A stretch of 64,000 nucleotides of DNA, from NCBI RefSeq assembly GCF_029227915.1, contig NC_079877.1, positions 1,364,001-1,428,000 of the forward strand, in the 5' to 3' direction. Positions 1-11,263 of the stretch are shown piece after piece. Origin of the DNA: Hydractinia symbiolongicarpus (taxonomy: Eukaryota; Cnidaria; Hydrozoa; Anthoathecata; Hydractiniidae). Position 1 is the stretch's first letter, and the number at the start of each line of letters is the position of its first letter. The position numbers and the translations under genes are program-made. The notes below the pieces were generated by a model that saw only the letters and a list, made by a program, of their open reading frames with translations, ran no database searches and was not told the origin of the DNA.

Positions 1-3000
1 CCCGTATAGTCAAAAGTATGCAAAGAAAGTATCCAGGAAGTAAACTCATTTCCCGAACGATTTTTTAAATTATTTTTTCACCACTAAAATGCATGAGACA
101 TGTAGTTTTCAAAAATGTTTTCAGTTTTGATGAGACGCTGAATAAAAGAAGTTTAATCGCCGGCAAACGCAAAACCTGCGATTTCCCGTAAATCCCGGAC
201 TCGGCCCATATAGTCAAAAGTATACAAAGAAAGTACCCAGGAAAGGAACTCATTTCCCGAACGATTTTTTAAATTATTTTTTCACCACTAAAACGCATGA
301 GACATGTAGTTTTCAAAAATGTTTTCAGTTTTGATTAGACGCTGAATAAAAGAAGTTTAATCGCCGGCAAACGAAAAACCCGCGATTTGCCGTAAATCCT
401 GGACTCGGCCCGTATAGTCAAAAGTATACAAGGAAAGTACTTAGGGAGTAAACTCATTTCCCGAACGATTTTTAAAATTAGTTTTTCACCACTAAAACGC
501 ATGAGACTTGTAGTTTTCAAAAATGTTTTCATTTTTGATGAGACGCTGAATAAAAGAAGTTTAATCGCCGGCAAACGAAAACCCGCGATTTCCCGTAAAT
601 CCTGAACTCGGCCCGTATAGTCTAAAGTATACAAAGAAAGTACTTAGGGAGTAAACTCATTTCCTGAACGATTTTTAAAATTAGTTTTTCACCACTAAAA
701 CGCATGAGACTTGTAGTTTTCAAAAATGTTTTCAGTTTTGATTAGACGCTGAATAAAAGAAGTTTAATCGCCGGCAAACGAAAAACCCGCGATTTCCCGT
801 AAATCCTGGACTCGGCCCGTATAGTCAAAAGTATACAAGGAAAGTACTTAGGGAGTAAACTCATTTCCCGAACGATTTTTAAAATTAGTTTTTCACCACT
901 AAAACGCATGAGACTTGTAGTTTTCAAAAATGTTTTCATTTTTGATGAGACGCTGAATAAAAGAAGTTTAATCGCCGGCAAACGAAAACCCGCGATTTCC
1001 CGTAAATCCTGGACTCGGCCCGTATAGTCTAAAGTATACAAAGAAAGTACTTAGGGAGTAAACTCATTTCCTGAACGATTTTTAAATTAGTTTTTCACCA
1101 CTAAAACGCATGAGACTTGTAGTTTTCAAAAATGTTTTCATTTTTGATGAGACGCTGAATAAAAGAAGTTTAATCGCCGGCTAACGAAAACCCGCGATTT
1201 CCCGTAAATCCCGGACTCCGCCCGTATAGTCAAAAGTATACAAAGAAAGTACCCAGGAAGTAAACTCATTTCCCGAACGATTTTTTAAATTATTTTTTCA
1301 CCACTAAAACGCATGAGACATGTAGTTTTCAAAAGTGTTTTCAGTTTTGATGAGACACTGAATAAAAGAAGTTTAATCGCCGGCAAACGAAAACCCGCGA
1401 TTTCCCGAAAATCCCGGACTCGGCCCGTATAGTCAAAAGTATACAAAGAAAGTACTTAGGGAGTAAACTCATTTCCCGAACGATTTTTGAAATTATTTTT
1501 TCACCACTAAAACGCATGAGACATGTAGTTTTCAAAAATGTTTTCAGTTTTGATGAGACGCTGAATAAAAGAAGTTTAATCGCCGGCAAACGAAAACCTG
1601 TGATTTCCCGTAAATCCCGGACTCGCCCGTATAGTCAAAAGTATACAAAGAAAGTACCCAGGAAGTAAACTCATTTCCCGAACGATTTTTTAAATTATTT
1701 TTTCACCACTAAAACGCATAAGACTTGTAGTTTTCAAAAATGTTTTCATTTTTGATGAGACGCTGAATAAAAGAAGTTTAATCGCCGGCAAACGAAAACC
1801 CGCGATTTCCCGTAAATCCTGGACTCGGCCCGTATAGTCTAAAGCATACAAAGAAAGTACTTAGGGAGTAAACTCATTTCCTGAACGATTTTTAAAATTA
1901 GTTTTTCACCACTAAAACGCATGAGACTTGCAGTTTTCAAAAGTGTTTTCAGTTTTGATGAGACGCTGAATAAAAGAAGTTTAATCGCCGGCAAACTAAA
2001 ACCCGCGATTTCCCGTAAATCCCGGACTAGGCCCGTATAGTCAAAAGTATACAAAGAAAGTACTTAGGGAGTAAACTTATTTCCCGAACGATTTTTGAAA
2101 TTATTTTTTCACCACTAAAACGCATGAGACATGTAGTTTTCAAAAATGTTTTCAGTTTTGATGAGACGCTGAATAAAAGAAGTTTAATCGCCGGCAAACG
2201 AAAACCAGCGATATCCCGTAAATCCCGGACTCGCCCGTATAGTCAAAAGTATACAAAGAAAGTACCCAGGAAGAAAACTCATTTCCCGAACGATTTTTTA
2301 AATTATTTTTTCACCACTAAAACGCATGAGACTTGTAGTTTTCAAAAATGTTTTCAGTTTTGATTAGACGCTGAATAAAAGAAGTTTAATCGCCGGCAAA
2401 CGAAAAACCCGCGATTTCCCGTAAATCCTGGACTCGGCCCGTATAGTCAAAAGTATACAAGGAAAGTACTTAGGGAGTAAACTCATTTCCCGAACGATTT
2501 TTAAAATTAGTTTTTCACCACTAAAACGCATGAGACTTGTAGTTTTCAAAAATGTTTTCATTTTTGATGAGACGCTGAATAAAAGAAGTTTAATCGCCGG
2601 CAAACGAAAACCCGCGATTTCCCGTAAATCCTGGACTCGGCCCGTATAGTCTAAAGTATACAAAGAAAGTACTTAGGGAGTAAACTCATTTCCTGAACGA
2701 TTTTTAAAATTAGTTTTTCACCACTAAAACGCATGAGACTTGTAGTTTTCAAAAATGTTTTCATTTTTGATGAGACGCTGAATAAAAGAAGTTTAATCGC
2801 CGGCTAACGAAAACCCGCGATTTCCCGTAAATCCCGGACTCCGCCCGTATAGTCAAAAGTATACAAAGAAAGTACCCAGGAAGTAAACTCATTTCCCGAA
2901 CGATTTTTTAAATTATTTTTTCACCACTAAAACGCATGAGACATGTAGTTTTCAAAAGTGTTTTCAGTTTTGATGAGACACTGAATAAAAGAAGTTTAAT

Positions 3001-4060
3001 CGCCGGCAAACGAAAACCCGCGATTTCCCGAAAATCCCGGACTCGGCCCGTATAGTCAAAAGTATACAAAGAAAGTACTTAGGGAGTAAACTCATTTCCC
3101 GAACGATTTTTGAAATTATTTTTTCACCACTAAAACGCATGAGACATGAAGTTTTCAAAAATGTTTTCAGTTTTGATGAGACGCTGAATAAAAGAAGTTT
3201 AATCGCCGGCAAACGAAAACCTGCGATTTCCCGTAAATCCCGGACTCGCCCGTATAGTCAAAAGTATACAAAGAAAGTACCCAGGAAGTAAACTCATTTC
3301 CCGAACGATTTTTTAAATTATTTTTTCACCACTAAAACGCATGAGACTTGTAGTTTTCAAAAATGTTTTCATTTTTGATGAGACGCTGAATAAAAGAAGT
3401 TTAATCGCCGGCAAACGAAAACCCGCGATTTCCCGTAAATCCTGGACTCGGCCCGTATAGTCTAAAGCATACAAAGAAAGTACTTAGGGAGTAAACTCAT
3501 TTCCTGAACGATTTTTAAAATTAGTTTTTCACCACTAAAACGCATGAGACTTGCAGTTTTCAAAAGTGTTTTCAGTTTTGATGAGACGCTGAATAAAAGA
3601 AGTTTAATCGCCGGCAAACTAAAACCCGCGATTTCCCGTAAATCCCGGACTTGGCCCGTATAGTCAAAAGTATACAAAGAAAGTACTTAGGGAGTAAACT
3701 TATTTCCCGAACGATTTTTGAAATTATTTTTTCACCACTAAAACGCATGAGACATGTAGTTTTCAAAAATGTTTTCAGTTTTGATGAGACGCTGAATAAA
3801 AGAAGTTTAATCGCCGGCAAACGAAAACCAGCGATATCCCGTAAATCCTGGACTCGCCCGTATAGTCAAAAGTATACAAAGAAAGTACCCAGGAAGAAAA
3901 CTCATTTCCCGAACGATTTTTTAAATTATTTTTTCACCACTAAAACGCATGAGACTTGTAGTTTTCAAAAATGTTTTCATTTTTGATGAGACGCTGAATA
4001 AAAGAAGTTTAATCGCCGGCAAACAAAAACCCGCGATTTCCCGTAAATCTCAGACTCGGC
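1..4060 (+). repeat. Left domain with acttagggag monomers
   Basis: The first 20 or so monomers mix two types: one with acttagggag, gacttg and tcctggac, and one with acccaggaag, gacatg and tcccggac. A dimer of about 407 bp marked by gattagacg occurs at 334 and 741 and returns at 2363. The left edge of the window starts at phase 1, so the array continues to the left. There are no genes. Open frames here, such as the identical 99-codon frames on the minus strand at 335-634, 742-1041 and 2364-2663, are copies of the same repeat and not independent coding regions. Confidence 0.85.
685..3978 (+). repeat. Tandem duplication of an 8-mer HOR (about 1,623 bp)
   Basis: 685-2355 is nearly identical to 2308-3978. 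The offset is 1,622 bp at the start and 1,623 bp after a 1-bp indel in an A run near 1084. Rare markers occur in both copies: ggctaacg, tccgcccg, the gacactg variant, agcataca and gcgatatccc. I noted only isolated substitutions, for example gacatgtag at 1526-1534 against gacatgaag in the second copy. The limits are set by the first mismatches: the left edge by taaaattag against taaattatt, the right edge by caGttttgatTag against caTttttgatGag. High identity over eight monomers indicates a recent unequal exchange or replication slippage. Confidence 0.85.
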
Positions 4061-4980
4061 CCGTATAGTCAAAAGTATGCAAAGAAAGTACCAAGGAAGT
4101 AAACTCATTTCCCGAACGATTTTTTAAATTATTTTTTCACCACTAAAACGCATGACACATGTAGTTTTCAAAAATGTTTTCAGTTTTGATGAGACGCTGA
4201 ATAAAAGAAGTTTAATCGGCGGCAAACGAAAACCCGCGATTTCCCGTAAATCCCGGACTCGGCCCATATAGTCAAAAGTATACAAAGAAAGTACCCGGGA
4301 AGTAAACTCATTTCCCGAACGATTTTTTAAATTATTTTTTCACCACTAAAACGCATGAGACTTGTAGTTTTCAAAAATGTTTTCATTTTTGATGAGACGC
4401 TGAATAAAAGAAGTTTAATCGCCGGCAAACGAAAACGCGCGATTTCCCGTAAATCCCGGACTCGGCCCATATAGTCAAAAGTATACAAAGAAAGTACCCA
4501 GGAAGTGAACTCATTTCCCGAACGTTTTTTTATATTATTTTTTCACCACTAAAACGCATGAGACTTGTAGTTTTCAAAAATGTTTTCATTTTTGATGAGA
4601 CGCTAAATAAAAAAAGTTTAATCGCCGCCAAACGAAAAACCGCGATCTCCCGTAAATCCCGGACTCGGCCCGTATAGTCAAAAGTATACAAAGAAAGTAC
4701 CAAGGAAGTAAACTCATTTCCCGAACGATTTTTTAAATTATTTTTTCGCCACTAAAACGCATGACACATGTAGTTTTCAAAAATGTTTTCAGTTTTGATG
4801 AGACGCTGAATAAAAGAAGTTTAATCGGCGGCAAACGAAAACCCGCGATTTCCCGTAAATCCCGGACTCGGCCCATATAGTCAAAAGTATACAAAGAAAG
4901 TACTTAGGGAGTAAACTCATTTCCCGAACGATTTTTTAAATTATTTTTTCACCAATAAAACGCATGAGACTTGTAGTTTT

Positions 4981-5000
4981 CAAAAATGTTTTCATTTTTG
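4981..5000 (+). other. Intra-monomer perfect stem-loop motif
   Basis: At phases 110-129 the unit reads CAAAAATG-TTTT-CATTTTTG, a perfect 8-bp inverted repeat around a TTTT loop. It extends to 9 bp with the flanking T and A. The motif recurs in most monomers. A frequent variant changes the right arm to CAGTTTTG, which breaks one pair, so monomers fall into stem-intact and stem-broken classes that alternate along HOR units. A second, weaker dyad in the same monomer pairs AATCGC (5026-5031) with GCGATT (5048-5053). What is seen is the symmetry; any role in replication stalling, recombination or protein binding is inference. Confidence 0.6.
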
Positions 5001-5044
5001 ATGAGACGCTGAATAAAAGAAGTTTAATCGCCGGCAAACGAAAA

Positions 5045-5078
5045 CCCGCGATTTCCCGTAAATCCCGGACTCGGCCCG
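5045..5078 (+). other. Four CCCG motifs at about one-helical-turn spacing
   Basis: The unit boundary carries CCCG at 5045, 5055, 5064 and 5075, spaced 10, 9 and 11 bp, so all four lie on roughly the same face of the helix. The arrangement recurs in most monomers. In the right third of the window one monomer type loses the two middle copies (they become CCCC and CCTG) while keeping the outer two. Many diagnostic differences between monomers are changes at the CpG inside these motifs. Binding by a protein or use as a methylation cluster is inferred, not shown. Confidence 0.5.
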
Positions 5079-5277
5079 TATAGTCAAAAGTATACAAAGA
5101 AAGTACCCAGGAAGTTAACTCATTTCCCGAACGATTTTTTAAATTATTTTTTCACCACTAAAACGCATGAGACTTGTAGTTTTCAAAAATGTTTTCATTT
5201 TTGATGAGACGCTGAATAAAAGAAGTTTAATCGCCGGCAAACAAAAAGCCGCGATTTCCCGTAAATCCCGGACTCGG
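5075..5277 (+). repeat. Reference monomer (203 bp)
   Basis: A typical full-length unit given as the coordinate reference. Phase 1 is the first base of cccgtatag at 5075 and the next unit starts at 5278. By hand count the common unit has about 77 G+C of 203 and about 13 CpG sites, more than its C and G content alone would predict (near 7). Common restriction palindromes per unit are GTATAC, TTTAAA and GCCGGC, so a digest with matching enzymes should give a 203-bp ladder. The main variable positions across the array are gacTTg/gacATg, caTTTTTg/caGTTTTg, ccaGGgag/ccaGGaag, caCCac/caGCac, and several CpG to TpG or CpA changes. Confidence 0.95.
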
Positions 5278-7380
5278 CCCGTATAGTCAAAAGTATGCAA
5301 AGAAAGTACCCAGGAAGTAAACTCATTTCCCGAACGATTTTTTAAATTATTTTTTCACCACTAAAACGCATGAGACATGTAGTTTTCAAAAATGTTTTCA
5401 GTTTTGATGAGACGCTGAATAAAAGAAGTTTAATCGCCGGCAAACGAAAACCTGCGATTTCCCGTAAATCCCGGACTCGGCCCATATAGTCAAAAGTATA
5501 CAAAGAAAGTACCCAGGAAGTGAACTCATTTCCCGAACGTTTTTTTATATTATTTTTTCACCACTAAAACGCATGAGACTTGTAGTTTTCAAAAATGTTT
5601 TCATTTTTGATGAGACGCTAAATAAAAAAAGTTTAATCGCCGCCAAACGAAATCCCGCGATCTCCCGTAAATCCCGGACTCGGCCCGTATAGTCAAAAGT
5701 ATACAAAGAAAGTACCAAGGAAGTAAACTCATTTCCCGAACGATTTTTTAAATTATTTTTTCGCCACTAAAACGCATGACACATGTAGTTTTCAAAAATG
5801 TTTTCAGTTTTGATGAGACGCTGAATGAAAGAAGTTTAATCGGCGGCAAACGAAAACCCGCGATTTGCCGTAAATCCCGGACTCGGCTCATATAGTCAAA
5901 AGAATACAAAGAAAGTACCTAGGAAGTAAACTCATTTCCCGAACGATTTTTTAAATTATTTTTTCACCACTAAAACGCATGAGACTTGTAGTTTTCAAAA
6001 ATGTTTTCATTTTTGATGAGACGCTGAATAAAAGAAGTTTAATCGCCGGCAAACGAAAACGCGCGATTTCCCGTAAATCCCGGACTCGGCCCATATAATC
6101 AAAAGTATACAAAGAAAGTACCCAGGAAGTGAACTCATTTCCCGAACGTTTTTTTATATTATTTTTTCACCACTAAAACGCATGAGACTTGTAGTTTTGA
6201 AAAATGTTTTCATTTTTGATGAGAGGCTGAATAAAAGAAGTTTAATCGCCGCCAAACGAAAACCCGCGATCTCCCGTAAATCCCGGACTCGGCCCGTATA
6301 GTCAAAAGTATACAAAGAAAGTACCAAAGAAGTAAACTCATTTCCCGAACGATTTTTTAAATTATTTTTTCGCCACTAAAACGCATGAGACTGCCAGTTT
6401 TCAAAAATATTTTCATTTTTGATGAGACGCTGAATAAAAGAAGTTTAATCGGCGGCAAACGATAACCCGCGATTTCCCGTAAATCCCGGACTCGGCCCAT
6501 ATAGTCAAAAGTATACAAAGAAAGTACCCAGGAAGTAAACTCATTTCCCGAACGATTTTTTAAATTATTTTTTCACCACTAAAACGCATGAGACTTGTAG
6601 TTTTCAAAAATGTTTTCATTTTTGATGAGACGCTGAATAAAAGAAGTTTAATCGCCGGCAAACGAAAACCCGCGATTTCCCGTAAATCCTGGACTCGGCA
6701 CGTATAGTCAAAAGTATACAAAGAAAGTACTTAGGGAGTAAACTCATTTCCCGAACAATTTTTTAAATTAGTTTTTCACCACTAAAACGCATGAGACTTG
6801 TAGTTTTCAAAAATGTTTTCATTTTTGATGAGACGCTGAATAAAAAAAGTTTAATCGCCTGGTAACCAAAACCCGCGATTTCCCGTAAATCCCGAACTCG
6901 GCCCGTATAGTCAAAAGTATACAAAGAAAATACTTAGGGAGTAAACTCATTTCCCGAACGATTTTTTAAATTATTTTTTCACCACTAAAACGCATGAGAC
7001 ATGTAGTTTTCAAAAATGTTTTCATTTTTGATGAGACGCTGAATAAAAGAAGTTTAATCGCCGACAAACTAAAACTTGCGATTTCCCGTAAATCCCGGAC
7101 TCGGCCCGTATAGTCAAAAGTATACAAAAAAAGTACCCAGGGAGTAAACTCATTTCCCGAACGATTTTTTAAATTATTTTTTACCACTAAAACGCATGAG
7201 ACTTGTAGTTTTCAAAAATGTTTTCATTTTTGATGAGACGCTGAATAAAAGAAGTTTAATCGCCGGCAAACGAAAACCCGCGATTTCCCGTAAATCCCGG
7301 ACTCGGCCCGTATAGTCAAAAGTATACAAAGAAAGTACCCAGGAAGTAAACTCATTTCCCGAACGATTTTTTAAATTATT

Positions 7381-9133
7381 GTTTCACCACTAAAACGCAT
7401 GAGACTTGTAGTTTTCTAAAATGTTTTTATTTTTGATGAGACGCTGAATAAAAGAAGTTTAATCGCCGGCAAACAAAAACCCGCGATTTCAAGTAAATCC
7501 CGGACTCGGCTCGTATAGTCAAAAGTATGCAAGGAAAGTATCCAGGAAGTAAACTCATTTCCCGAACGATTTTTTAAATTATTTTTTCACCACTAAAACG
7601 CATGAGACATGTAGTTTTCAAAAATGTTTTCAGTTTTGATGAGACGCTGAATAAAAGAAGTTTAATCGCCGGCAAACGAAAACCTGCGATTTCCCGTAAA
7701 TCCCGGACTCGGCCCATATAGTCAAAAGTATACAAAAAAAGTACCCACGAAGTGAACTCATTTCCCGAACGATATTTTAAATTTATTTTTCACCACTAAA
7801 ACGCATGAGACATGTAGTTTTCTAAAATGTTTTCAGTTTTGATGAGACGCTGAATAAAAGAAGTTTAATCGCCTGGTAACCAAAACCGGCGATTTCCCGT
7901 AAATCCCGGACTCGGCCCGTATAGTCAAAAGTATACAAAGAAAGTACTTAGGGAGTAAACTCATTTCCCGAACGATTTTTTAATTTATTTTTTCACCACT
8001 AAAACCCATGAGACATGTAGTTTTCAAAAATGTTTTCAGTTTTGATGAGACGCAGAATAAAAGAAGTTTAATCGCCGGCAAACCAAAATCCGCGATTTCC
8101 TGTAAATCCCGGACTCGGCCCGTATAGTCAAAAGTATACAAAGAAAGTACCCAGGAAGTAAACGCATTTCCCGAACGATTTTTTAAATTATTGTTTCACC
8201 ACTAAAACGCATGAGACTTGTAGTTTTCTAAAATGTTTTTATTTTTGATGAGACGCTGAATAAAAGAAGTTTAATCGCCGGCAAACAAAAACCCGCGATT
8301 TCAAGTAAATCCAGGACTCGGCTCGTATAGTCAAAAGTATGCAAGGAAAGTATCCAGGAAGTAAACTCATTTCCCGAACGATTTTTTAAATTATTTTTTC
8401 ACCACTAAAACGCATGAGACATGTAGTTTTCAAAAATGTTTTCAGTTTTGATGAGACGCTGAATAAAAGAAGTTTAATCGCCGGCAAACGAAAACCTGCG
8501 ATTTCCCGTAAATCCCGGACTCGGCCCATATAGTCAAAAGTATACAAAGAAAGTACCCAGGAAGTGAACTCATTTCCCGAACGATATTTTAAATTTATTT
8601 TTCACCACTAAAACGCATGAGACATGTAGTTTTCTAAAATGTTTTCAGTTTTGATGAGACGCTGAATAAAAGAAGTTTAATCGCCTGGTAACCAAAACCG
8701 GCGATTTCCCGTAAATCCCGGACTCGGCCCGTATAGTCAAAAGTATACAAAGAAAGTACTTAGGGAGTAAACTCATTTCCCGAACGATTTTTTAATTTAT
8801 TTTTTCACCACTAAAACCCATGAGACATGTAGTTTTCAAAAATGTTTTCAGTTTTGATGAGACGCTGAATAAAAGAAGTTTAATCGCCGGCAAACCAAAA
8901 TCCGCGATTTCCCGTAAATCCCGGACTCGGCCCGTATAGTCAAAAGTATACAAAGAAAGTACCCAGGAAGTAAACTCATTTCCCGAACGATTTTTTAAAT
9001 TATTTTTTCACCACTAAAACGCATGAGACTTGTAGTTTTCTAAAATGTTTTCATTTTTGATGAGATGCTGAATAAAAGAAGTTTAATCGCCGGCAAACAA
9101 AAACCCGCGACTTCCCGTAAATCCCGGACTCGG
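7381..9133 (+). repeat. 4-mer HOR (812 bp), two copies and a partial third
   Basis: Rare markers recur exactly 812 bp apart: gtttcacc at 7381 and 8193, tttcAAGtaaat with its AAG at 7491 and 8303, and the aatttatttttc variant about 7780 and 8592. The cctggtaaccaaaaccggcg monomer also repeats at this spacing. A weaker third copy starts near 9004 with tttctaaaatg. The block ends at the shortened monomer that begins at 9134. Confidence 0.85.
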
Positions 9134-9282
9134 CCCGTATAGTCAAAAGTATGCAAAGAAAGTATCCAGGAAGTAAACTCATTTCCCGAACGATTTTTTA
9201 AATTATTTTTTCACCACTAAAACGCATGAGACATGTAGTTTTCAAAAATGTTTTCCGTTTTGAACTTGAAATTTGGACTCGG
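9134..9282 (+). repeat. 149-bp deleted monomer with an 11-bp non-satellite patch
   Basis: This unit starts with cccgtatag at 9134 and the next starts at 9283, so it is 54 bp short. It is normal to phase about 130 (ttttccgttttga). The next 65 bp of the usual sequence, from tgagacgctg through to the cccgtaaatccc stretch, are missing and replaced by acttgaaattt (9264-9274). The usual ggactcggccc then resumes at 9275. The 11-bp patch does not match the monomer at that phase in either orientation that I could see. This looks like end-joining repair with a short insertion. It is the only clear non-satellite sequence I found, and reading shows no second copy. Confidence 0.8.
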
Positions 9283-11263
9283 CCCATATAGTCAAAAGTA
9301 TACAAAGAAAGTACCCAGGAAGTGAACTCATTTCCCGAACGATTTTTTAAATTATTTTTTCACCACTAAAACGCATGAGACTTGTAGTTTACAAAAATGT
9401 TTTCATTTTTGATGAGACGCTGAATAAAAGAAGTTCAATCGCCGGCAAACGAAAACCCGCGATCTCCCGTAACTTCCGGACTCGGCCCGTATAGTCAAAA
9501 TTATACAAAGAAAGTACCAAGGAAGTAAACTCATTTCCCGAACGATTTTTTAAATTATTATTTCTCCACTAAAACGCATGAGACATGTAGTTTTCAAAAA
9601 TGTTTTTAGTTTTGATGAGACGCTGAATAAAAGAAGTTTAATCGCCGGCAAACGAAAACCTGCGATTTCCCGTAAATCCCGGACTCGGCCCATATAGTCA
9701 AAAGTATACAAAGAAAGTACCCAGGAAGTGAACTCATTTCCCGAACGATTTTTTAAATTATTTTTTCACCACTAAAACGCATGAGGCATGTAGTTTTCAA
9801 AAATGTTTTCAGTTTTGATGAGACGCTTAATAAAAGAAGTTTAATCGCCTGGCAACCAAAACCAGCGATTTCCCGTTAATCCCGGACTCGGCCCGTATAG
9901 TCAAAAGTATACAAAGAAAGTACTTAGGGAGTAAACTCATTTCCCGAACGATTTTTTAAATTATTTTTTCACCACTAAAACCCATGTGACATGTAGTTTT
10001 CAAAAATGTTTTCAGTTTTGATGAGACGCTGAATAAAAGAAGTTTAATCGCCGGCAAACGAAAACCCGCGATTTCCAGTAAATCCCGGACTCGGCCCGTA
10101 TAGTCAAAAGTATACAAAGAAAGTACCCAGGAAGTAAACTCATTTCCCGAACGATTTTTTAAATTATTTTTTCACCACTAAAACGCATGAGACTTGTAGT
10201 TTTCTAAAATGTTTTCATTTTTGATGAGACGCTGAATAAAAGATGTTTAATCGCCGGCAAACAAAAACCCGCGACTTCCCGTAAATCCCGGACTCGGCCC
10301 GTATAGTCAAAAGTATGCAAAGAAAGTATCCAGGAAGTAAACTCATTTCCCGAACGATTTTTTAAATTATTTTTTCACCACTAAAACGCAGGAGACATGT
10401 AGTTTTCAAAAATGTTTTCAGTTTTGATGAGACGCTGAATAAAAGAAGTTTAATCGCCGGCAAACGAAAACCTGCGATTTCCCGTAAATCCCGGACTCGG
10501 CCCATATAGTCAAAAGTATACAAAGAAAGTACCCAGGAAGTGAACTCATTTCCCGAACGATTTTTTAAATTATTTTTTCACCACTAAAACGCATGAGACT
10601 TGTAGTTTTCAAAAATGTTTTCATTTTTGATGAGACGCTGAATAAAAGAAGTTTAATCGCCGGCAAACGAAAACCTGCGATTTCCCGTAAATCCCGGACT
10701 CGGCCCATATAGTCAAAAGTATACAAAGAAAGTACCAAGGAAGTAAACTCATTTCCCGAACGATTTTTTAAATTATTATTTCACCACTAAAACGCATGAC
10801 ACATGTAGTTTTCAAAAATGTTTTCAGTTTTGATGAGACGCTGAATAAAAGAAGTTTAATCCGCGGCAAACGAAAACCCGCGATTTCCCGTAAATCCCGG
10901 ACTCGGCCCATATAGTCAAAAGTATACAAAGAAAGTACCCAGGAAGTAAACTCATTTCCCGAACGATTTTTTAAATTATTTCTTCACTACTAAAACGCAT
11001 GAGACTTGTAGTTTTCAAAAATGTTTTCAGTTTTGATGAGACGCTGAATAAAAGAAGTTTAATCCGCGGCAAACAAAAACTCGCGATTTCCCGTAAATCC
11101 CGGACTCGGCCCATATAGTCAAAAGTATACAAAGAAAGTACCCAGGAAGTAAACTCATTTCCCGAACGATTTTTTAAATTATTTTTTCACCACTAAAACG
11201 CATGAGACATGCAGTTTTTAAAAATGTTTGCAGTTTTGATGAGACGCTGAATAAAAGAAGTTT
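9283..11263 (+). repeat. Mixed-monomer domain, diverged relatives of the 4-mer
   Basis: About ten monomers sharing diagnostic states with the 4-mer to the left but with more private changes. The cctggcaaccaaaaccagcg unit near 9849 resembles cctggtaaccaaaaccggcg at about 7871 and 8683. The gcgacttcccg state occurs near 9110 and again near 10273, and tttctaaaatg recurs near 10200. CCGCGG replaces GCCGGC-type sequence at 10861 and 11064. No gene is present. Confidence 0.75.

Larger units (their letters stand above)
4061..7380 (+). repeat. Mixed-monomer satellite domain with 5- and 3-unit marker spacing
   Basis: About 16 monomers, mostly acccaggaag type. A marker monomer with aacgtttttttatatt recurs at 4521, 5536 and 6145, which is spacing of 1,015 bp (5 units) and 609 bp (3 units). 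It travels with neighbours carrying gtaccaagg, a cgccac start and gcatgacacatg, so blocks rather than single monomers were copied. Unit length stays at 202-204 bp. No gene or foreign sequence is present. Confidence 0.8.

Noticed and set aside
4981-5000. Intrinsic terminator-like hairpin followed by T run
   Set aside because: The stem is AT-only apart from its end pairs, is present in nearly every monomer, and there is no upstream transcript unit.
5026-5053. CENP-B box on the minus strand (tttcgtttgccggcgat region)
   Set aside because: It shares the TTCG start and about 10 of 17 positions with the CENP-B box but fails the essential central A and the CGGG core. The other candidate, gttcgggaaatgagttt, keeps TTCG and the A but not CGGG. 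I do not call a box.
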